From: Mycolicibacterium chlorophenolicum
GTDB lineage: Bacteria > Actinomycetota > Actinomycetes > Mycobacteriales > Mycobacteriaceae
Assembly: GCF_001044235.1 (NCBI RefSeq)
Contig: NZ_JYNL01000020.1
Location: 708,045-772,044, forward strand
Direction: 5' to 3'
Length of the DNA: 64,000 nucleotides
This document shows, in pieces, positions 52,496-61,916 of the stretch. The notes under the pieces were generated by a model. The model was not told where the DNA came from. It searched no databases and was given only the letters and a program-made list of their open reading frames with translations. Position 1 is the stretch's first letter. The number at the start of each line of letters is the position of its first letter. A program made the translations under genes and the position numbers.

Positions 52496-54232
52496 TCAGT
52501 CGAGGATGCGGCGGGCCACGTTGGTGGTGACGAGGTCGAGCAGCTCGTCGGAGCGCCCGGCGAGGATGGTGCGGATCGCGTAGAGGGAGAAGCCCTTGGC
52601 CTGCTCGGCGGTGATGGCGGGCGGGATGGACAGTTCCTGACGCGCGGTCACGACGTCGACGACTGCCGGTCCGTCGACGGCGAACGCGTCGGCGAGCGCC
52701 TGTTCCAGGTCCGCCGGCTGTTCGACGCGCCGGCCGAAGATCCCCATCGCCTGGGCCACGTCGGCGAAGTTCGGGTTGACCAGGTCGGTGCCGTAGTTGA
52801 CGATTCCGGCGGCTTTCATCTCCAGTTCGACGAAGTTCAGCGAGGAGTTGTTGAACACGACGAGCTTGACCGGCAGCCGGTTCTGGACGAGCGTGATCAG
52901 CTCGCCGAACAGCATCGTCAGGCCCCCGTCACCGGCCAGCGCGACCACCTGCCGGTCGCGCGCCGCGGTCTGCGCGCCGATCGCGTGCGGCAGCGCGCAC
53001 GCCATGGTGCCGTGGTTGAACGAACCGATCAGGCGCCGGCGCCCGTTCATGCGCAGGTAGCGCGCCGCCCACACCACCGGCGATCCCACGTCGACGGTGA
53101 ACACCGCGTCATCGGCGGCGAGCTGATTGACCAGTCCCGCAACGTATTCCGGCCGGATCGGGGTGCGGTCGCGGTCGTTGATGGCGAGCTCGTCGAGCGT
53201 CTTGCGGGTCCTGCGGTAGTGCCGCAGCGACCGCTCCAGGTGGGCGGTGTCGGCCTTGGGCCGCAGCAGGGCCCTCAGCGGCGGCAGGGTGTCGGCGACG
53301 GTGCCGACCAGACCGAGGTCCACCGGGGTCCGCCGGCCGAGGTGGCGACCGCGGATGTCGACCTGGATCACCCGCGCATGGTCGGGAAAGAACTGCTGAT
53401 AGGGGAAGTCGGTCCCCAGCATCAGCAGCGTGTCGCATTCCTTGATCGCCTTGTATCCCGACGCGAAACCGAGCAGTCCCGTCATCCCGACGTCGAAGGG
53501 GTTGTCGTATTCGATGAATTCCTTGCCCCGCAACGCGTGCACGACGGGGGCCTTGAGGGCGTCGGCGAGCGCGACCAGTTCGTCGTGCGCACCGGCGACG
53601 CCCGCGCCCGCGAGGATGGTGACGGCCTGCGACGCGTCCAGGATCGCCGCCGCCTGCCGCAGCGACTCGTCGTCGGGGCGTGCCACTGTCGCGGCGGCGC
53701 GCACCGGTCGGGACTCCCAGGCCGTCGCAGGGGCCTTCTGTAGGAAGATCTCGCCGGGGATGACCACGACGGCCACGCCACGCTCCTCGACCGCCGCCCG
53801 CATGGCCATGTGCAGGATCCGCGGCAGCATCTCCGGAGTGCTGACCAGTTCGCAGTACACGCTGCAGTCCCGGAACAACTCCTGCGGGTGGGTCTCCTGG
53901 AAGTACTCGGACCCGATCTCGGTGCGCGGGATGTGCGCGGCGATCGCGAGCACCGGCACCCGGCTGCGCTGCGCGTCGAACAGGCCGTTGATGAGATGCA
54001 GATTGCCCGGCCCGCAGCTGCCGGCGCAGACCGCCAGTTCTCCGGTCAGCGCGGCGTCGGCGGCCGCCGCGAACGCGGCGGTCTCCTCGTGTCGCACGTG
54101 CTCCCAGGTCAACTCCCCGGAGCGGCGCAGCGCGTCGGTGAAGCCGTTGAGGCTGTCGCCCGGCAGCCCGTAGACGCGCCGGACGCCGCTGGTGTGCAGG
54201 GCGGTGATGACGTGATCAGCGACGGTAGCCAC
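52496..54232 (-). CDS. ThDP-dependent pyruvate dehydrogenase (quinone)/oxidase-like enzyme, PoxB type
   Basis: The 578-residue protein has three ThDP-enzyme domains: the Pyr domain with VYGLPGDSLNGF and the catalytic Glu in RHEETAAFAAA, a central FAD-type domain, and the PP domain with ALAGDGGLTMLFGELITL and FNNSSLNFVELE. PoxB oxidatively decarboxylates pyruvate to acetate with electrons to quinone; acetolactate-synthase-like functions are alternatives. It is a single gene, downstream of an SDR with a long inverted repeat between them. Confidence 0.86.
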   Translation of the reverse strand: MATVADHVITALHTSGVRRVYGLPGDSLNGFTDALRRSGELTWEHVRHEETAAFAAAADAALTGELAVCAGSCGPGNLHLINGLFDAQRSRVPVLAIAAHIPRTEIGSEYFQETHPQELFRDCSVYCELVSTPEMLPRILHMAMRAAVEERGVAVVVIPGEIFLQKAPATAWESRPVRAAATVARPDDESLRQAAAILDASQAVTILAGAGVAGAHDELVALADALKAPVVHALRGKEFIEYDNPFDVGMTGLLGFASGYKAIKECDTLLMLGTDFPYQQFFPDHARVIQVDIRGRHLGRRTPVDLGLVGTVADTLPPLRALLRPKADTAHLERSLRHYRRTRKTLDELAINDRDRTPIRPEYVAGLVNQLAADDAVFTVDVGSPVVWAARYLRMNGRRRLIGSFNHGTMACALPHAIGAQTAARDRQVVALAGDGGLTMLFGELITLVQNRLPVKLVVFNNSSLNFVELEMKAAGIVNYGTDLVNPNFADVAQAMGIFGRRVEQPADLEQALADAFAVDGPAVVDVVTARQELSIPPAITAEQAKGFSLYAIRTILAGRSDELLDLVTTNVARRILD

Positions 54233-54244
54233 CCCTCGACCTTA

Positions 54245-54297
54245 GTGATTTCGGTGTCGTTGGTCGCTCTCAGCGCGACCGATGACGCCGAAATCAC
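54245..54297. terminator. Long inverted repeat between the SDR and PoxB-like genes
   Basis: GTGATTTCGG-T-GTC-G-T-T-GGTCGC (54245 on) is mirrored by GCGACC-G-A-T-GAC-G-CCGAAATCAC (to 54297). As forward-strand RNA all three variant positions become G-U wobbles, giving about 23 continuous pairs. As reverse-strand RNA they are mismatches, although both flanking genes are on the reverse strand. Confidence 0.6.
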
Positions 54298-54301
54298 CCG
54301 T

Positions 54302-55069
54302 CTACTTGGGGGCGAAACGCTGGCCCGCGTCCAGCCGCAGGCACTGCCCGTTGAGCATGGGGTTCTCGACGATCGCGACGGCGAGTTTGGCGTACTCCTC
54401 GGGCTTGCCGAGGCGCTTGGGGAACGCGGCGTCCTTGGTCAGCACGGTGGCGAACTCGTCGGGGATGCCCTCGGTCAGCCCGGTGGCGAACAGGCTGGGC
54501 GCGATCGCGAGCGCCCGGATCCCGAGGCTGCCCAGATCGCGTGCCATCGTCAGGCACATCCCGGCGATCGCCGCCTTGGACGCGGTGTAGGCGACCTGCC
54601 CGATCTGCCCTTCGAAGGCGGCGATCGAGGCGGTGTTGATGATGACCCCGCGCTCTTCGGCCTCGTCGTCGACGGGCTCGTTGCTCGACATGTGCCAGGC
54701 GGCGAGGCGGCTGATGTTGAAGGTGCCGATCAGATTGAGGTCGATGCTCTTGCGGAACGACTCCAGGCTGTGCGGACCGTCCTTCTTCACGGTGCGCTCC
54801 GCGAGGCCGCCACCTGCGGTCGTCACGGCGATGTGCAGGCCGCCGAGCCCCTGGACCGCCTGATCGAGAACCGTCTCGGTGCCGTCGAAGTCGGTGACGT
54901 CGACGGCGTGGAAGGTGCCGCCGATCTCGTCGGCGACCTCGGCCCCCCTGGACTGCGGGCGGTCCAGCACCGCCACGCTCGCGCCACGCTTGGCCAGCGC
55001 CTCGGCCGTCGCGCGGCCGAATCCGGACGCGCCTCCGACGACGACGGCCTTCTTGCCCTCGATCTCCAT
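54302..55069 (-). CDS. Short-chain dehydrogenase (3-hydroxyacyl-CoA dehydrogenase type 2-like)
   Basis: The 255-residue SDR has the cofactor motif GGASGFGRATA, DVTDFD, a catalytic Ser in NTASIAAFEGQIGQVAY (with Y-x-x-x-K in YTASKAA) and the HSD17B10-like APSLFATGLTEGIPDEF loop. It probably acts on 3-hydroxyacyl-CoAs or a related lipid or steroid. ATG 55067-55069 has GGGAGC upstream. It is divergent from the molybdopterin oxidoreductase gene. Confidence 0.89.
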   Translation of the reverse strand: MEIEGKKAVVVGGASGFGRATAEALAKRGASVAVLDRPQSRGAEVADEIGGTFHAVDVTDFDGTETVLDQAVQGLGGLHIAVTTAGGGLAERTVKKDGPHSLESFRKSIDLNLIGTFNISRLAAWHMSSNEPVDDEAEERGVIINTASIAAFEGQIGQVAYTASKAAIAGMCLTMARDLGSLGIRALAIAPSLFATGLTEGIPDEFATVLTKDAAFPKRLGKPEEYAKLAVAIVENPMLNGQCLRLDAGQRFAPK

Positions 55070-55171
55070 CTCGCTCCCTTCCCGTCGACCAACGTTGCAT
55101 TTCGTGGTCAATCTGTAAAGCAACCTAGCGGATGACACGAATCGGTAAGGGTTTCGGGTTCGCTGCGCCGG

Positions 55172-55177
55172 TAGTTT
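55172..55177 (+). promoter_or_regulatory. -10 hexamer of a leaderless sulfite-oxidase-family gene
   Basis: TAGTTT ends 6 nt before the ATG at 55184, the leaderless geometry. Confidence 0.4.
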
Positions 55178-55183
55178 GGCGCC

Positions 55184-56704
55184 ATGACCACTCTGGGTGC
55201 CCGGGCTGCGGGCGGCGTCGCCGCGGCCGCCGTCGCCGTCGGAGTGGCGCAGTTGGTCGGCGCGGCGTTCGGCCCGCAGGCCGACGTGCGGACGGCCGTC
55301 GGCTCCGCGGTGATCCAGTTGACGCCCGGACCGGTCAAGGAATGGGCCATCCAGACCTTCGGCACCGCAGACAAACTGGTGCTCTCGGTCGCCGTGCTGC
55401 TCGTCATCGCCGCGCTGGCCGCCGTCGCGGGGATCCTGGAAGGCCCGCGACGCCCGCTGGGCAGCGCGATGATCGTCGCCGCAGGCGCGCTGGGCTGCGC
55501 GGCAGTGCTGTCGCGCGCCGGGGCGACCGCCGTCGACACCATTCCCACACTGGTGGGCGTCGTGTGCGGGATCGCCGCACTGCGGCTGGTGATCTCGCGC
55601 CGTTTGCGGGACCGCGAGGCCGCCGAAGACTCCCCCGACGCGGGCCGGCGCCGCTCGCTGGTCACGCTGGGACTGCTCGCCGCGGGCGCGGTCAGCGGCG
55701 TCGCCGGTGTGGTGATCACCCGCCTGGCGTCCTCGGTCTCCGGTGACCGCAGCGCGTTCGCGCTGCCCCGCGTTTCCCAGCCCGCCGCCCCGATCCCCGA
55801 CACGGTGCAGCCGAAAGACGTTGCGCTGCCGTCATTCGTGACGAGCAACGAGGACTTCTACCGCATCGACACCGCGCTGACCGTCCCGCAGCTCAGCCGC
55901 GAGGCGTGGCAACTGCGCATTCACGGCATGGTCGACCGCGAGGTGACCCTGCGCTTCTCCGACCTGGACCGCTTCGACCCGGTCGAACGCGTGGTCACGC
56001 TGACCTGCGTCTCCAATCCCGTTGGTGGCGAACTGATCTCGAATGCCGTGTGGACCGGCTACCGCGTCGCCGACCTGCTCGCCGAGGCCGGGGTGGACGC
56101 CGGCTCCGACATGGTGTTGTCGACGTCGGTCGACGGTTGGACCGCGGGCACGCCGGTCGAGGCACTCACCTCCGGCGACGCGCTGCTGGCGATCGGCATG
56201 AACGGCCAGCCCCTGCCGATCGAGCACGGCTACCCGGCCCGGCTGGTGGTGCCGGGTCTGTACGGCTATGTGTCGGCGACCAAATGGCTCGTCGACCTCG
56301 AACTCACCCGCTTCGACCGTGCCGAGGCGTACTGGACCAAACTGGGCTGGGCGCCGCGCGGTCCCATCAAGACCGAGTCGCGCATCGACGTCCCGCGCGC
56401 CGGTCAGGACGTCCCCGCAGGCCCGGTCACGTTCGGCGGGGTCGCGTGGGCTCAGCACCGGGGCGTGCGCACGGTGGAGGTGCAGATCGACGACGGCGAC
56501 TGGCAGCAGGCCACGCTCGGCGCCTCCTACTCGAACGACACCTGGCGGCTGTGGAGCTTCGACTGGCAGGCCGCCGGCCCGGGCTTCCACAAGATCACGG
56601 TCCGGGCGACCGACAACACCGGTTACACCCAGACCCCGGATCGCGCCGACCCGGTCCCCGACGGGGCGACGGGCTGGCACTCCATCACCTTCAAGGTCAC
56701 GTGA
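55184..56704 (+). CDS. Membrane-anchored molybdopterin oxidoreductase (sulfite oxidase family)
   Basis: The 506-residue protein has four to five N-terminal helices (about 5-180), then an extracytoplasmic sulfite-oxidase Mo-pterin domain with the Mo-ligating Cys in [11 protein letters not shown] and [20 protein letters not shown], and a C-terminal Mo-co dimerisation domain (about 400-506). It likely oxidises sulfite, sulfoxide or another small molecule outside the membrane. The organosulfur TauE/SafE transporter gene lies 4 kb upstream, but no direct link is shown. Confidence 0.87.
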   Translation: MTTLGARAAGGVAAAAVAVGVAQLVGAAFGPQADVRTAVGSAVIQLTPGPVKEWAIQTFGTADKLVLSVAVLLVIAALAAVAGILEGPRRPLGSAMIVAAGALGCAAVLSRAGATAVDTIPTLVGVVCGIAALRLVISRRLRDREAAEDSPDAGRRRSLVTLGLLAAGAVSGVAGVVITRLASSVSGDRSAFALPRVSQPAAPIPDTVQPKDVALPSFVTSNEDFYRIDTALTVPQLSREAWQLRIHGMVDREVTLRFSDLDRFDPVERVVTLTCVSNPVGGELISNAVWTGYRVADLLAEAGVDAGSDMVLSTSVDGWTAGTPVEALTSGDALLAIGMNGQPLPIEHGYPARLVVPGLYGYVSATKWLVDLELTRFDRAEAYWTKLGWAPRGPIKTESRIDVPRAGQDVPAGPVTFGGVAWAQHRGVRTVEVQIDDGDWQQATLGASYSNDTWRLWSFDWQAAGPGFHKITVRATDNTGYTQTPDRADPVPDGATGWHSITFKVT

Positions 56705-56738
56705 GCCGGATGTCGGTGGGCCGTGCCAGTCTGACCCC

Positions 56739-58277
56739 GTGCTCCTGGTAGAGGTCGCCCGCGCGTCGGCGGACGTGGCCGCGTCGTCCTCGCGACTGGC
56801 GAAGACCGCCCGCCTCGGTGAGCTGCTGCGCGATGCGGCCGCCGAGGGCCCCGACGCGGTGGCCGTGGTGGTGTCCTGGCTCTCGGGTGAGCTGACTCAG
56901 CGACAGATCGGCGTGGGCTGGGCCGCACTGCGCTCGCTGCCCGCACCCGGCACGGAACCCCGGCTCACCGTCGGCGAGGTCGAAGGCGTGTTCACCGAGA
57001 TCGGGGCGACCGCAGGCAAGGGGTCGCAGGCCCGACGCGCCGAGCTGCTGGGCCAACTCTTCGCGGCCGCCACCGACGTCGAGCAGACGTTCCTGCGCAG
57101 GCTGCTCGGCGGTGAACTCCGGCAGGGAGCGCTGGTCGGGGTGATGGCCGACGCGGTCGCCGCCGCCGCCGGCCTGCCGCCCGCCGAGGTACGACGGGCC
57201 GCCATGCTCGGCGGCGATCTGCCCGCGGTGGCCGCCGCGGCGCTGACCGGCGGGCAGGAGGCGCTGGCGCAGTTCACGCTGCGGGTCGGCAAGCCGGTCG
57301 GACCGATGCTCGCCCAGAGTGCCACCGACGTCGCCGACGCATTGCAGCGTCTCGGCGGCAGCGCTGTCTTCGAAGCCAAACTGGACGGCGCGCGCGTGCA
57401 GATCCACCGCGCCGGGGAATCGGTGTCGATCTTCACCCGCAGCCTCGACGATGTCACCGCGCGGCTCCCGGAGGTGGTCGATGCGACGCTGGCACTCCCG
57501 ATTGAGACCCTGATCGCCGACGCCGAGGCGATCGCGCTCAAGCCGGACGGGCGCCCGCACCGGTTCCAGGTCACCGCGTCGCGGTTCGGCCGCCGCGGCG
57601 GCGCCGGTCCGGGCGATCAACGCCTGTCGGTGTTCTTCTTCGATCTGCTCCACGTCGACGGCGCCGACCTCCTCGACCGTCCGGCACACGAGCGCAGCGC
57701 GGCGCTGGCCGCGATCGTGCCCGGCGACCAACGGGTCGACCGGCTGGTCACCACCGACGCCGACGAGGCTCAACACTTCCTCGACGTGACACTCGCGGCG
57801 GGTCACGAGGGGGTGATGGCCAAGTCGGCCGACGCACCGTACGAGGCGGGACGCCGAGGCGCGGGCTGGCTGAAGGTCAAGCCGGTGCACACCCTCGACC
57901 TGGTGGTGCTGGCCGTCGAGTGGGGTTCGGGGCGGCGCACAGGGAAGCTCTCGAACATCCATCTCGGTGCGCGCGACCCCGCGACCGGCGAGCTGAAGAT
58001 GCTCGGCAAGACGTTCAAAGGGATGACCGACGAGATGCTGGACTGGCAGACGCAGCGGTTCCTCGACCTGGCCGACGGGCCCACCAACGGTTATGTCGTG
58101 AAGGTGCGCCCCGAGCAGGTCGTCGAGATCGCCTACGACGGCATCCAGACCTCGACGCGCTACCCCGCCGGCATGGCGCTGCGTTTCGCCCGGGTCCTGC
58201 GCTACCGCGACGACAAGACCGCCGCCGAGGCCGACACCGTCGACACCGTGCGCGCACACTACGACCGGGCCACCTGA
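56739..58277 (+). CDS. ligB: ATP-dependent DNA ligase B
   Basis: The 512-residue ligase matches mycobacterial LigB. The helical DNA-binding domain with [19 protein letters not shown] comes first. The nucleotidyltransferase motif I is [13 protein letters not shown] with adenylated Lys about 214, followed by motifs III-V (GEAIAL-like DAEAIAL, EGVMAK, GWLKVKP), then an OB domain ending before AHYDRAT. It seals nicks with ATP; mycobacteria also have LigA, C and D. GTG at 56739 gives a start aligned with the M. tuberculosis protein. Confidence 0.94.
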   Translation: MLLVEVARASADVAASSSRLAKTARLGELLRDAAAEGPDAVAVVVSWLSGELTQRQIGVGWAALRSLPAPGTEPRLTVGEVEGVFTEIGATAGKGSQARRAELLGQLFAAATDVEQTFLRRLLGGELRQGALVGVMADAVAAAAGLPPAEVRRAAMLGGDLPAVAAAALTGGQEALAQFTLRVGKPVGPMLAQSATDVADALQRLGGSAVFEAKLDGARVQIHRAGESVSIFTRSLDDVTARLPEVVDATLALPIETLIADAEAIALKPDGRPHRFQVTASRFGRRGGAGPGDQRLSVFFFDLLHVDGADLLDRPAHERSAALAAIVPGDQRVDRLVTTDADEAQHFLDVTLAAGHEGVMAKSADAPYEAGRRGAGWLKVKPVHTLDLVVLAVEWGSGRRTGKLSNIHLGARDPATGELKMLGKTFKGMTDEMLDWQTQRFLDLADGPTNGYVVKVRPEQVVEIAYDGIQTSTRYPAGMALRFARVLRYRDDKTAAEADTVDTVRAHYDRAT

Positions 58278-58304
58278 GTCTGGAAACGGGGGTTCCGCGC
58301 CGGG

Positions 58305-58319
58305 ACCGGATTGTCCGGT
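58305..58319. terminator. Small inverted repeat after ligB
   Basis: ACCGGA-ttg-TCCGGT lies 28 bp after the ligB stop and 58 bp before the cstA start. It may be a weak terminator or an operator of cstA. Confidence 0.3.
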
Positions 58320-58376
58320 GCGAGTATCGACACGAGGCACGCGCGTCGAGCCGACGAGGGAGGGACTCGGAGGATC

Positions 58377-60683
58377 ATGGCCACACCCACTGCCGCACCG
58401 TCAGGGCGCATCGAAGAATCCGTCGGTGACATCACCTACGTGAAGACCGACAAGGATCTGCCGCCCGTCGCGATCATCGACCGGTCGCCGATCACGACGA
58501 AACACAAGATCATCTTCGCTGTCGTCGCGGTGCTCGGGGCGCTGGCGTGGGCCATGATCGCGTTCTTCCGCGGGGAGACCGTGAACGCGGTGTGGTTCGT
58601 GATCGCCGCGATCTGCACCTATGTCATCGGCTTCCGGTTCTACGCCCGGCTGATCGAGATGAAGGTGGTGCGACCGCGCGACGACATCGCCACGCCCGCC
58701 GAGGTTTTCGAGAACGGCACCGACTACATGCCGACCGATCGGCGGGTGCTCTACGGACATCACTTCGCCGCGATCGCCGGAGCGGGCCCGCTGGTCGGTC
58801 CGGTGCTGGCGACGCAGATGGGCTACCTGCCCGGGGCGATCTGGATCATCATCGGCGCCGTCGTGGCCGGCTGCGTCCAGGACTACCTCGTGCTGTCGAT
58901 CTCGGTGCGCCGCCGGGGCCGCTCGCTGGGCCAGATGGCGCGCGACGAACTCGGCGTGGTCGGCGGCATCGCCGCGATCGTCGGCGTGCTGGTGATCATG
59001 GTCATCCTGCTGGCCGTGCTCGCGCTGGTGGTGGTGGGCGCCCTGTCCGAGAGCCCCTGGGGCGTCTTCTCGATCGCGATGACGATCCCGATCGCGATCT
59101 TCATGGGTCTGTACCTGAGGTTCCTGCGGCCCGGCCGGGTCTCCGAGGTCTCGGTGATCGGCGTGGCGCTGTTGCTGCTGGCTGTCGTGTCAGGCGGCTG
59201 GGTGGCCGAAACCTCGTGGGGCGTGGACTGGTTCACGCTGTCGAAGGTGACCCTGTCGTGGTGCATCATCCTCTACGGCCTCGCGGCCTCGGTGTTGCCG
59301 GTGTGGTTGCTCCTCGCCCCGCGCGACTACCTGTCCACCTTCATGAAGGTGGGCACCATCGCGCTGCTGGCCATCGGGATCCTGATCGCCCGCCCGGTCA
59401 TGGAGGCCCCGGCCATCTCCTCCTTCGCTGCCAGCGGCACCGGTCCCGTCTTCGCCGGCTCCCTGTTCCCGTTCCTGTTCATCACGATCGCCTGTGGCGC
59501 GCTGTCGGGCTTCCACGCCCTGATCTCCTCGGGCACCACGCCGAAGCTGCTCGAGAAGGAAAGCCAGATGCGGCTGATCGGGTACGGCGGCATGCTGACC
59601 GAGTCGTTCGTGGCGATCATGGCGCTGATCACCGCGGCGATCATCAATCAGCACCTCTACTTCACGATGAATGCCCCCTCGGCTTCGACCGGGACCACCG
59701 CGCAGAGCGCCGCCGACTACGTCAACGGGCTCGGGCTGTCCGGGGCGCCGATCAGCCCGCAGGACATCGACGAGGCGGCCCGCAGTGTCGGGGAGGAAAC
59801 CATCGTCTCGCGCACCGGCGGAGCGCCCACGCTCGCCTTCGGCATGTCCGAAGTGCTGCACCAGGTGTTCGGGGGCACCGGGCTCAAGGCGTTCTGGTAC
59901 CACTTCGCGATCATGTTCGAGGCGCTGTTCATCCTCACCACCGTCGATGCCGGGACGCGCGTGGCGCGATTCATGCTGTCCGACGCACTGGGCAACCTGG
60001 GCGGACCGCTGAAGAAGCTGCGCAATCCGAGCTGGCGCGTCGGCGCGTGGGTGTGCAGCCTGGTCGTCGTCGCCGCATGGGGCAGCATCCTGCTGATGGG
60101 AGTCACCGATCCGCTGGGCGGGATCAACACCCTGTTCCCGCTGTTCGGCATCGCCAACCAGCTGCTGGCCGCGATCGCGCTCACCGTGGTCACCGTGGTG
60201 GTCATCAAGCGCGGCCTGCTGAAATGGGCCTGGATTCCCGGCATTCCGCTGACGTGGGATCTCATCGTGACCATGACGGCGTCCTGGCAGAAGATCTTCT
60301 CCGGCGACCCGAAGGTCGGGTACTGGACGCAGCACTTCTCCTACCGCAACGCCAGGGACGCCGGTGAGACCGCGTTCGGGGCCGCCAAGAACCCCGGCCA
60401 GCTCGACGCCGTCATCCGCAACACGTTCATCCAGGGCACGCTGTCGATCGTCTTCGCAGCACTCACGCTGATCGTCTTCGCCGCCGGTGTCGCGATGGCC
60501 ATCAAGGCGATTCGCGGCCAGGGTGCCCCGCTGACAGAGGACGAGCCCGTCCCGTCGCGGATGTTCGCCCCGTCGGGCATGTTCGTCACCGCCGCCGAGA
60601 AGGAGGTGCAGAAGCAGTGGGACGGGTTACCGCGGGAGCACGCCGGGCATTCGGCCAGATCGGCTGGTACGTCGGGTCCTTGA
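58377..60683 (+). CDS. cstA: CstA carbon-starvation protein (pyruvate/peptide transporter)
   Basis: The 768-residue membrane protein has about 16-18 helices. The CstA signatures are GHHFAAIAGAGPLVGPVLA, GFHALISSGTTPK and TTVDAGTRVARFML. CstA proteins import pyruvate or peptides when carbon is scarce. ATG at 58377 is preceded by a perfect GGAGG. It overlaps ybdD by 67 bp. It follows ligB as in M. tuberculosis. Confidence 0.95.
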   Translation: MATPTAAPSGRIEESVGDITYVKTDKDLPPVAIIDRSPITTKHKIIFAVVAVLGALAWAMIAFFRGETVNAVWFVIAAICTYVIGFRFYARLIEMKVVRPRDDIATPAEVFENGTDYMPTDRRVLYGHHFAAIAGAGPLVGPVLATQMGYLPGAIWIIIGAVVAGCVQDYLVLSISVRRRGRSLGQMARDELGVVGGIAAIVGVLVIMVILLAVLALVVVGALSESPWGVFSIAMTIPIAIFMGLYLRFLRPGRVSEVSVIGVALLLLAVVSGGWVAETSWGVDWFTLSKVTLSWCIILYGLAASVLPVWLLLAPRDYLSTFMKVGTIALLAIGILIARPVMEAPAISSFAASGTGPVFAGSLFPFLFITIACGALSGFHALISSGTTPKLLEKESQMRLIGYGGMLTESFVAIMALITAAIINQHLYFTMNAPSASTGTTAQSAADYVNGLGLSGAPISPQDIDEAARSVGEETIVSRTGGAPTLAFGMSEVLHQVFGGTGLKAFWYHFAIMFEALFILTTVDAGTRVARFMLSDALGNLGGPLKKLRNPSWRVGAWVCSLVVVAAWGSILLMGVTDPLGGINTLFPLFGIANQLLAAIALTVVTVVVIKRGLLKWAWIPGIPLTWDLIVTMTASWQKIFSGDPKVGYWTQHFSYRNARDAGETAFGAAKNPGQLDAVIRNTFIQGTLSIVFAALTLIVFAAGVAMAIKAIRGQGAPLTEDEPVPSRMFAPSGMFVTAAEKEVQKQWDGLPREHAGHSARSAGTSGP

Positions 60684-60820
60684 TGGGAGACGACCACTAC
60701 CGGCGGTATGTGGAACATCGGGAACGCGCGCATCCGGGCGCCCCGGTGATGTCGGAGCGCGAGTACTGGCGGCATCGGCACGCCGCCGCGGACGCCAACC
60801 CCGGCGCCCGCTGCTGCTGA
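60617..60820 (+). CDS. ybdD: YbdD/YjiX (DUF466) small partner of CstA
   Basis: The 67-residue protein has the YbdD layout: GQIGWYVGSLMGDDHYRRYV, HP in the middle, EYWRHRH, and the invariant C-terminal NPGARCC. In enterobacteria YbdD or YjiX is needed for activity of the CstA-type pyruvate transporter. It starts at GTG 60617 inside the cstA 3' end (67-bp overlap), implying translational coupling. The start agrees with the length of E. coli YbdD. Confidence 0.88.
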   Translation: MGRVTAGARRAFGQIGWYVGSLMGDDHYRRYVEHRERAHPGAPVMSEREYWRHRHAAADANPGARCC

Positions 60821-60857
60821 CGCCCGAACCGACGTTCGGGGGGAAAACGCGAGACGC

Positions 60858-60899
60858 GCACCCCATTTCGTCGATCTCGACGCTCCGGTCACGGGGTGC
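60858..60899. terminator. Bidirectional terminator between cstA-ybdD and the LLM gene
   Basis: GCACCCC (60858-60864) pairs with GGGGTGC (60893-60899), enclosing a second hairpin CGTCGA-tc-TCGACG. It sits between convergent genes and covers the last codons of the reverse-strand gene. Confidence 0.55.
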
Positions 60900-61905
60900 C
60901 GCGGTGCAGGGTCGCCGTCAGCTCGGCGATCTCGGCCTCGCTCACGGTCGCCGGGAACCCGACCAGCACGCGGTCGATCGCCCCGGCACACCGGTCCAGG
61001 ATCTTGCCGGCCACGTCGTCGACCGGCGCCACCACCGCGAACGTCTCGAGCATCGTGTCGTCGATCAGCGATCCCATGACATCCCAGTCGCCCGCCCGGG
61101 ACAGCCGGTGCAACTCGGTCTGCAGGTCACCCCAGCCGTGCAGTTCGAGCACACCCCGGTAGGCCGGGGTGGACGCGTAGAACGCGATCTGCGTGCGGGT
61201 GCCGACGGCCGCCGCGGCCAGTTCAGCCTCGTCGTGACCGGTCACCACGAACAACGGGCTGGCCACCTCGATGTCGGCACGCTGCCGGCCCGCCCGCTCC
61301 AATCCGCGGGTCAGCGTCGGGATCGTCACCTCGCGCAGATAGCGTTCCGTCGAGAAGGCATGCGCCAGAAGCCCGTCGGCGACTTCGCCGCACATCTCGG
61401 TCATCCGGTCACCCACCGCGGCGAGGAATACCGCCGGGTCGCCGTGACCGTGTGCCGGCGGAGTGAACATCGGTGTCATCAGCGTGTGCGTGTAGAAGTC
61501 GCCCTCGAAGCGCAGCGGACTGTCGTCGCGCCAGCAGGTCCAGATCGCCCGCATCGCCGCGACGAACTCGCGCATCCGCGCCACCGGACGGTCCCACGGC
61601 ATGCTGAACCGTCGCTCGATGTGCGGCTTGATCTGGGAACCGAGCCCCAGCAGGAACCGACCCTGCGAATAGTCCTGCAGGTCCCATCCGATCTGCGCCA
61701 CGGTCATCGGGTTACGCGCGAACGCCACCGCGATGCTGGTGCCCAGTTGAATACGACTGGTGTGTTCGGCGGCCAGCGTCAGCGGCAGGAACGGATCGTG
61801 GTCGATCTCGGCGGTCCAGCATCCGTCGTAGCCGCGCCGCTCGAGGGCACGGGCGCCCTCGGGTACCTGCGCGAGCTGCCCGACGACGGCCGCGTCGACC
61901 TTCAC
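60889..61905 (-). CDS. LLM-class F420-dependent oxidoreductase, TIGR03617-like
   Basis: The 338-residue luciferase-like monooxygenase-fold protein has the F420 family features GYDGCWTAEIDHDPFLPL near the start, LGTSIAVAFARNPMTVA, GRFLLGLGSQIKPHIERRF and FLAAVGDRMTEMCGEVADGLL. It should use reduced or oxidised F420 on an unknown lipid or steroid-type substrate. GTG at 61903-61905 is used (MKVDAAVV); a TTG at 61920 overlapping the upstream stop is the alternative. Confidence 0.85.
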   Translation of the reverse strand: MKVDAAVVGQLAQVPEGARALERRGYDGCWTAEIDHDPFLPLTLAAEHTSRIQLGTSIAVAFARNPMTVAQIGWDLQDYSQGRFLLGLGSQIKPHIERRFSMPWDRPVARMREFVAAMRAIWTCWRDDSPLRFEGDFYTHTLMTPMFTPPAHGHGDPAVFLAAVGDRMTEMCGEVADGLLAHAFSTERYLREVTIPTLTRGLERAGRQRADIEVASPLFVVTGHDEAELAAAAVGTRTQIAFYASTPAYRGVLELHGWGDLQTELHRLSRAGDWDVMGSLIDDTMLETFAVVAPVDDVAGKILDRCAGAIDRVLVGFPATVSEAEIAELTATLHRGTP

Positions 61906-61916
61906 CCCGGCTGCGG

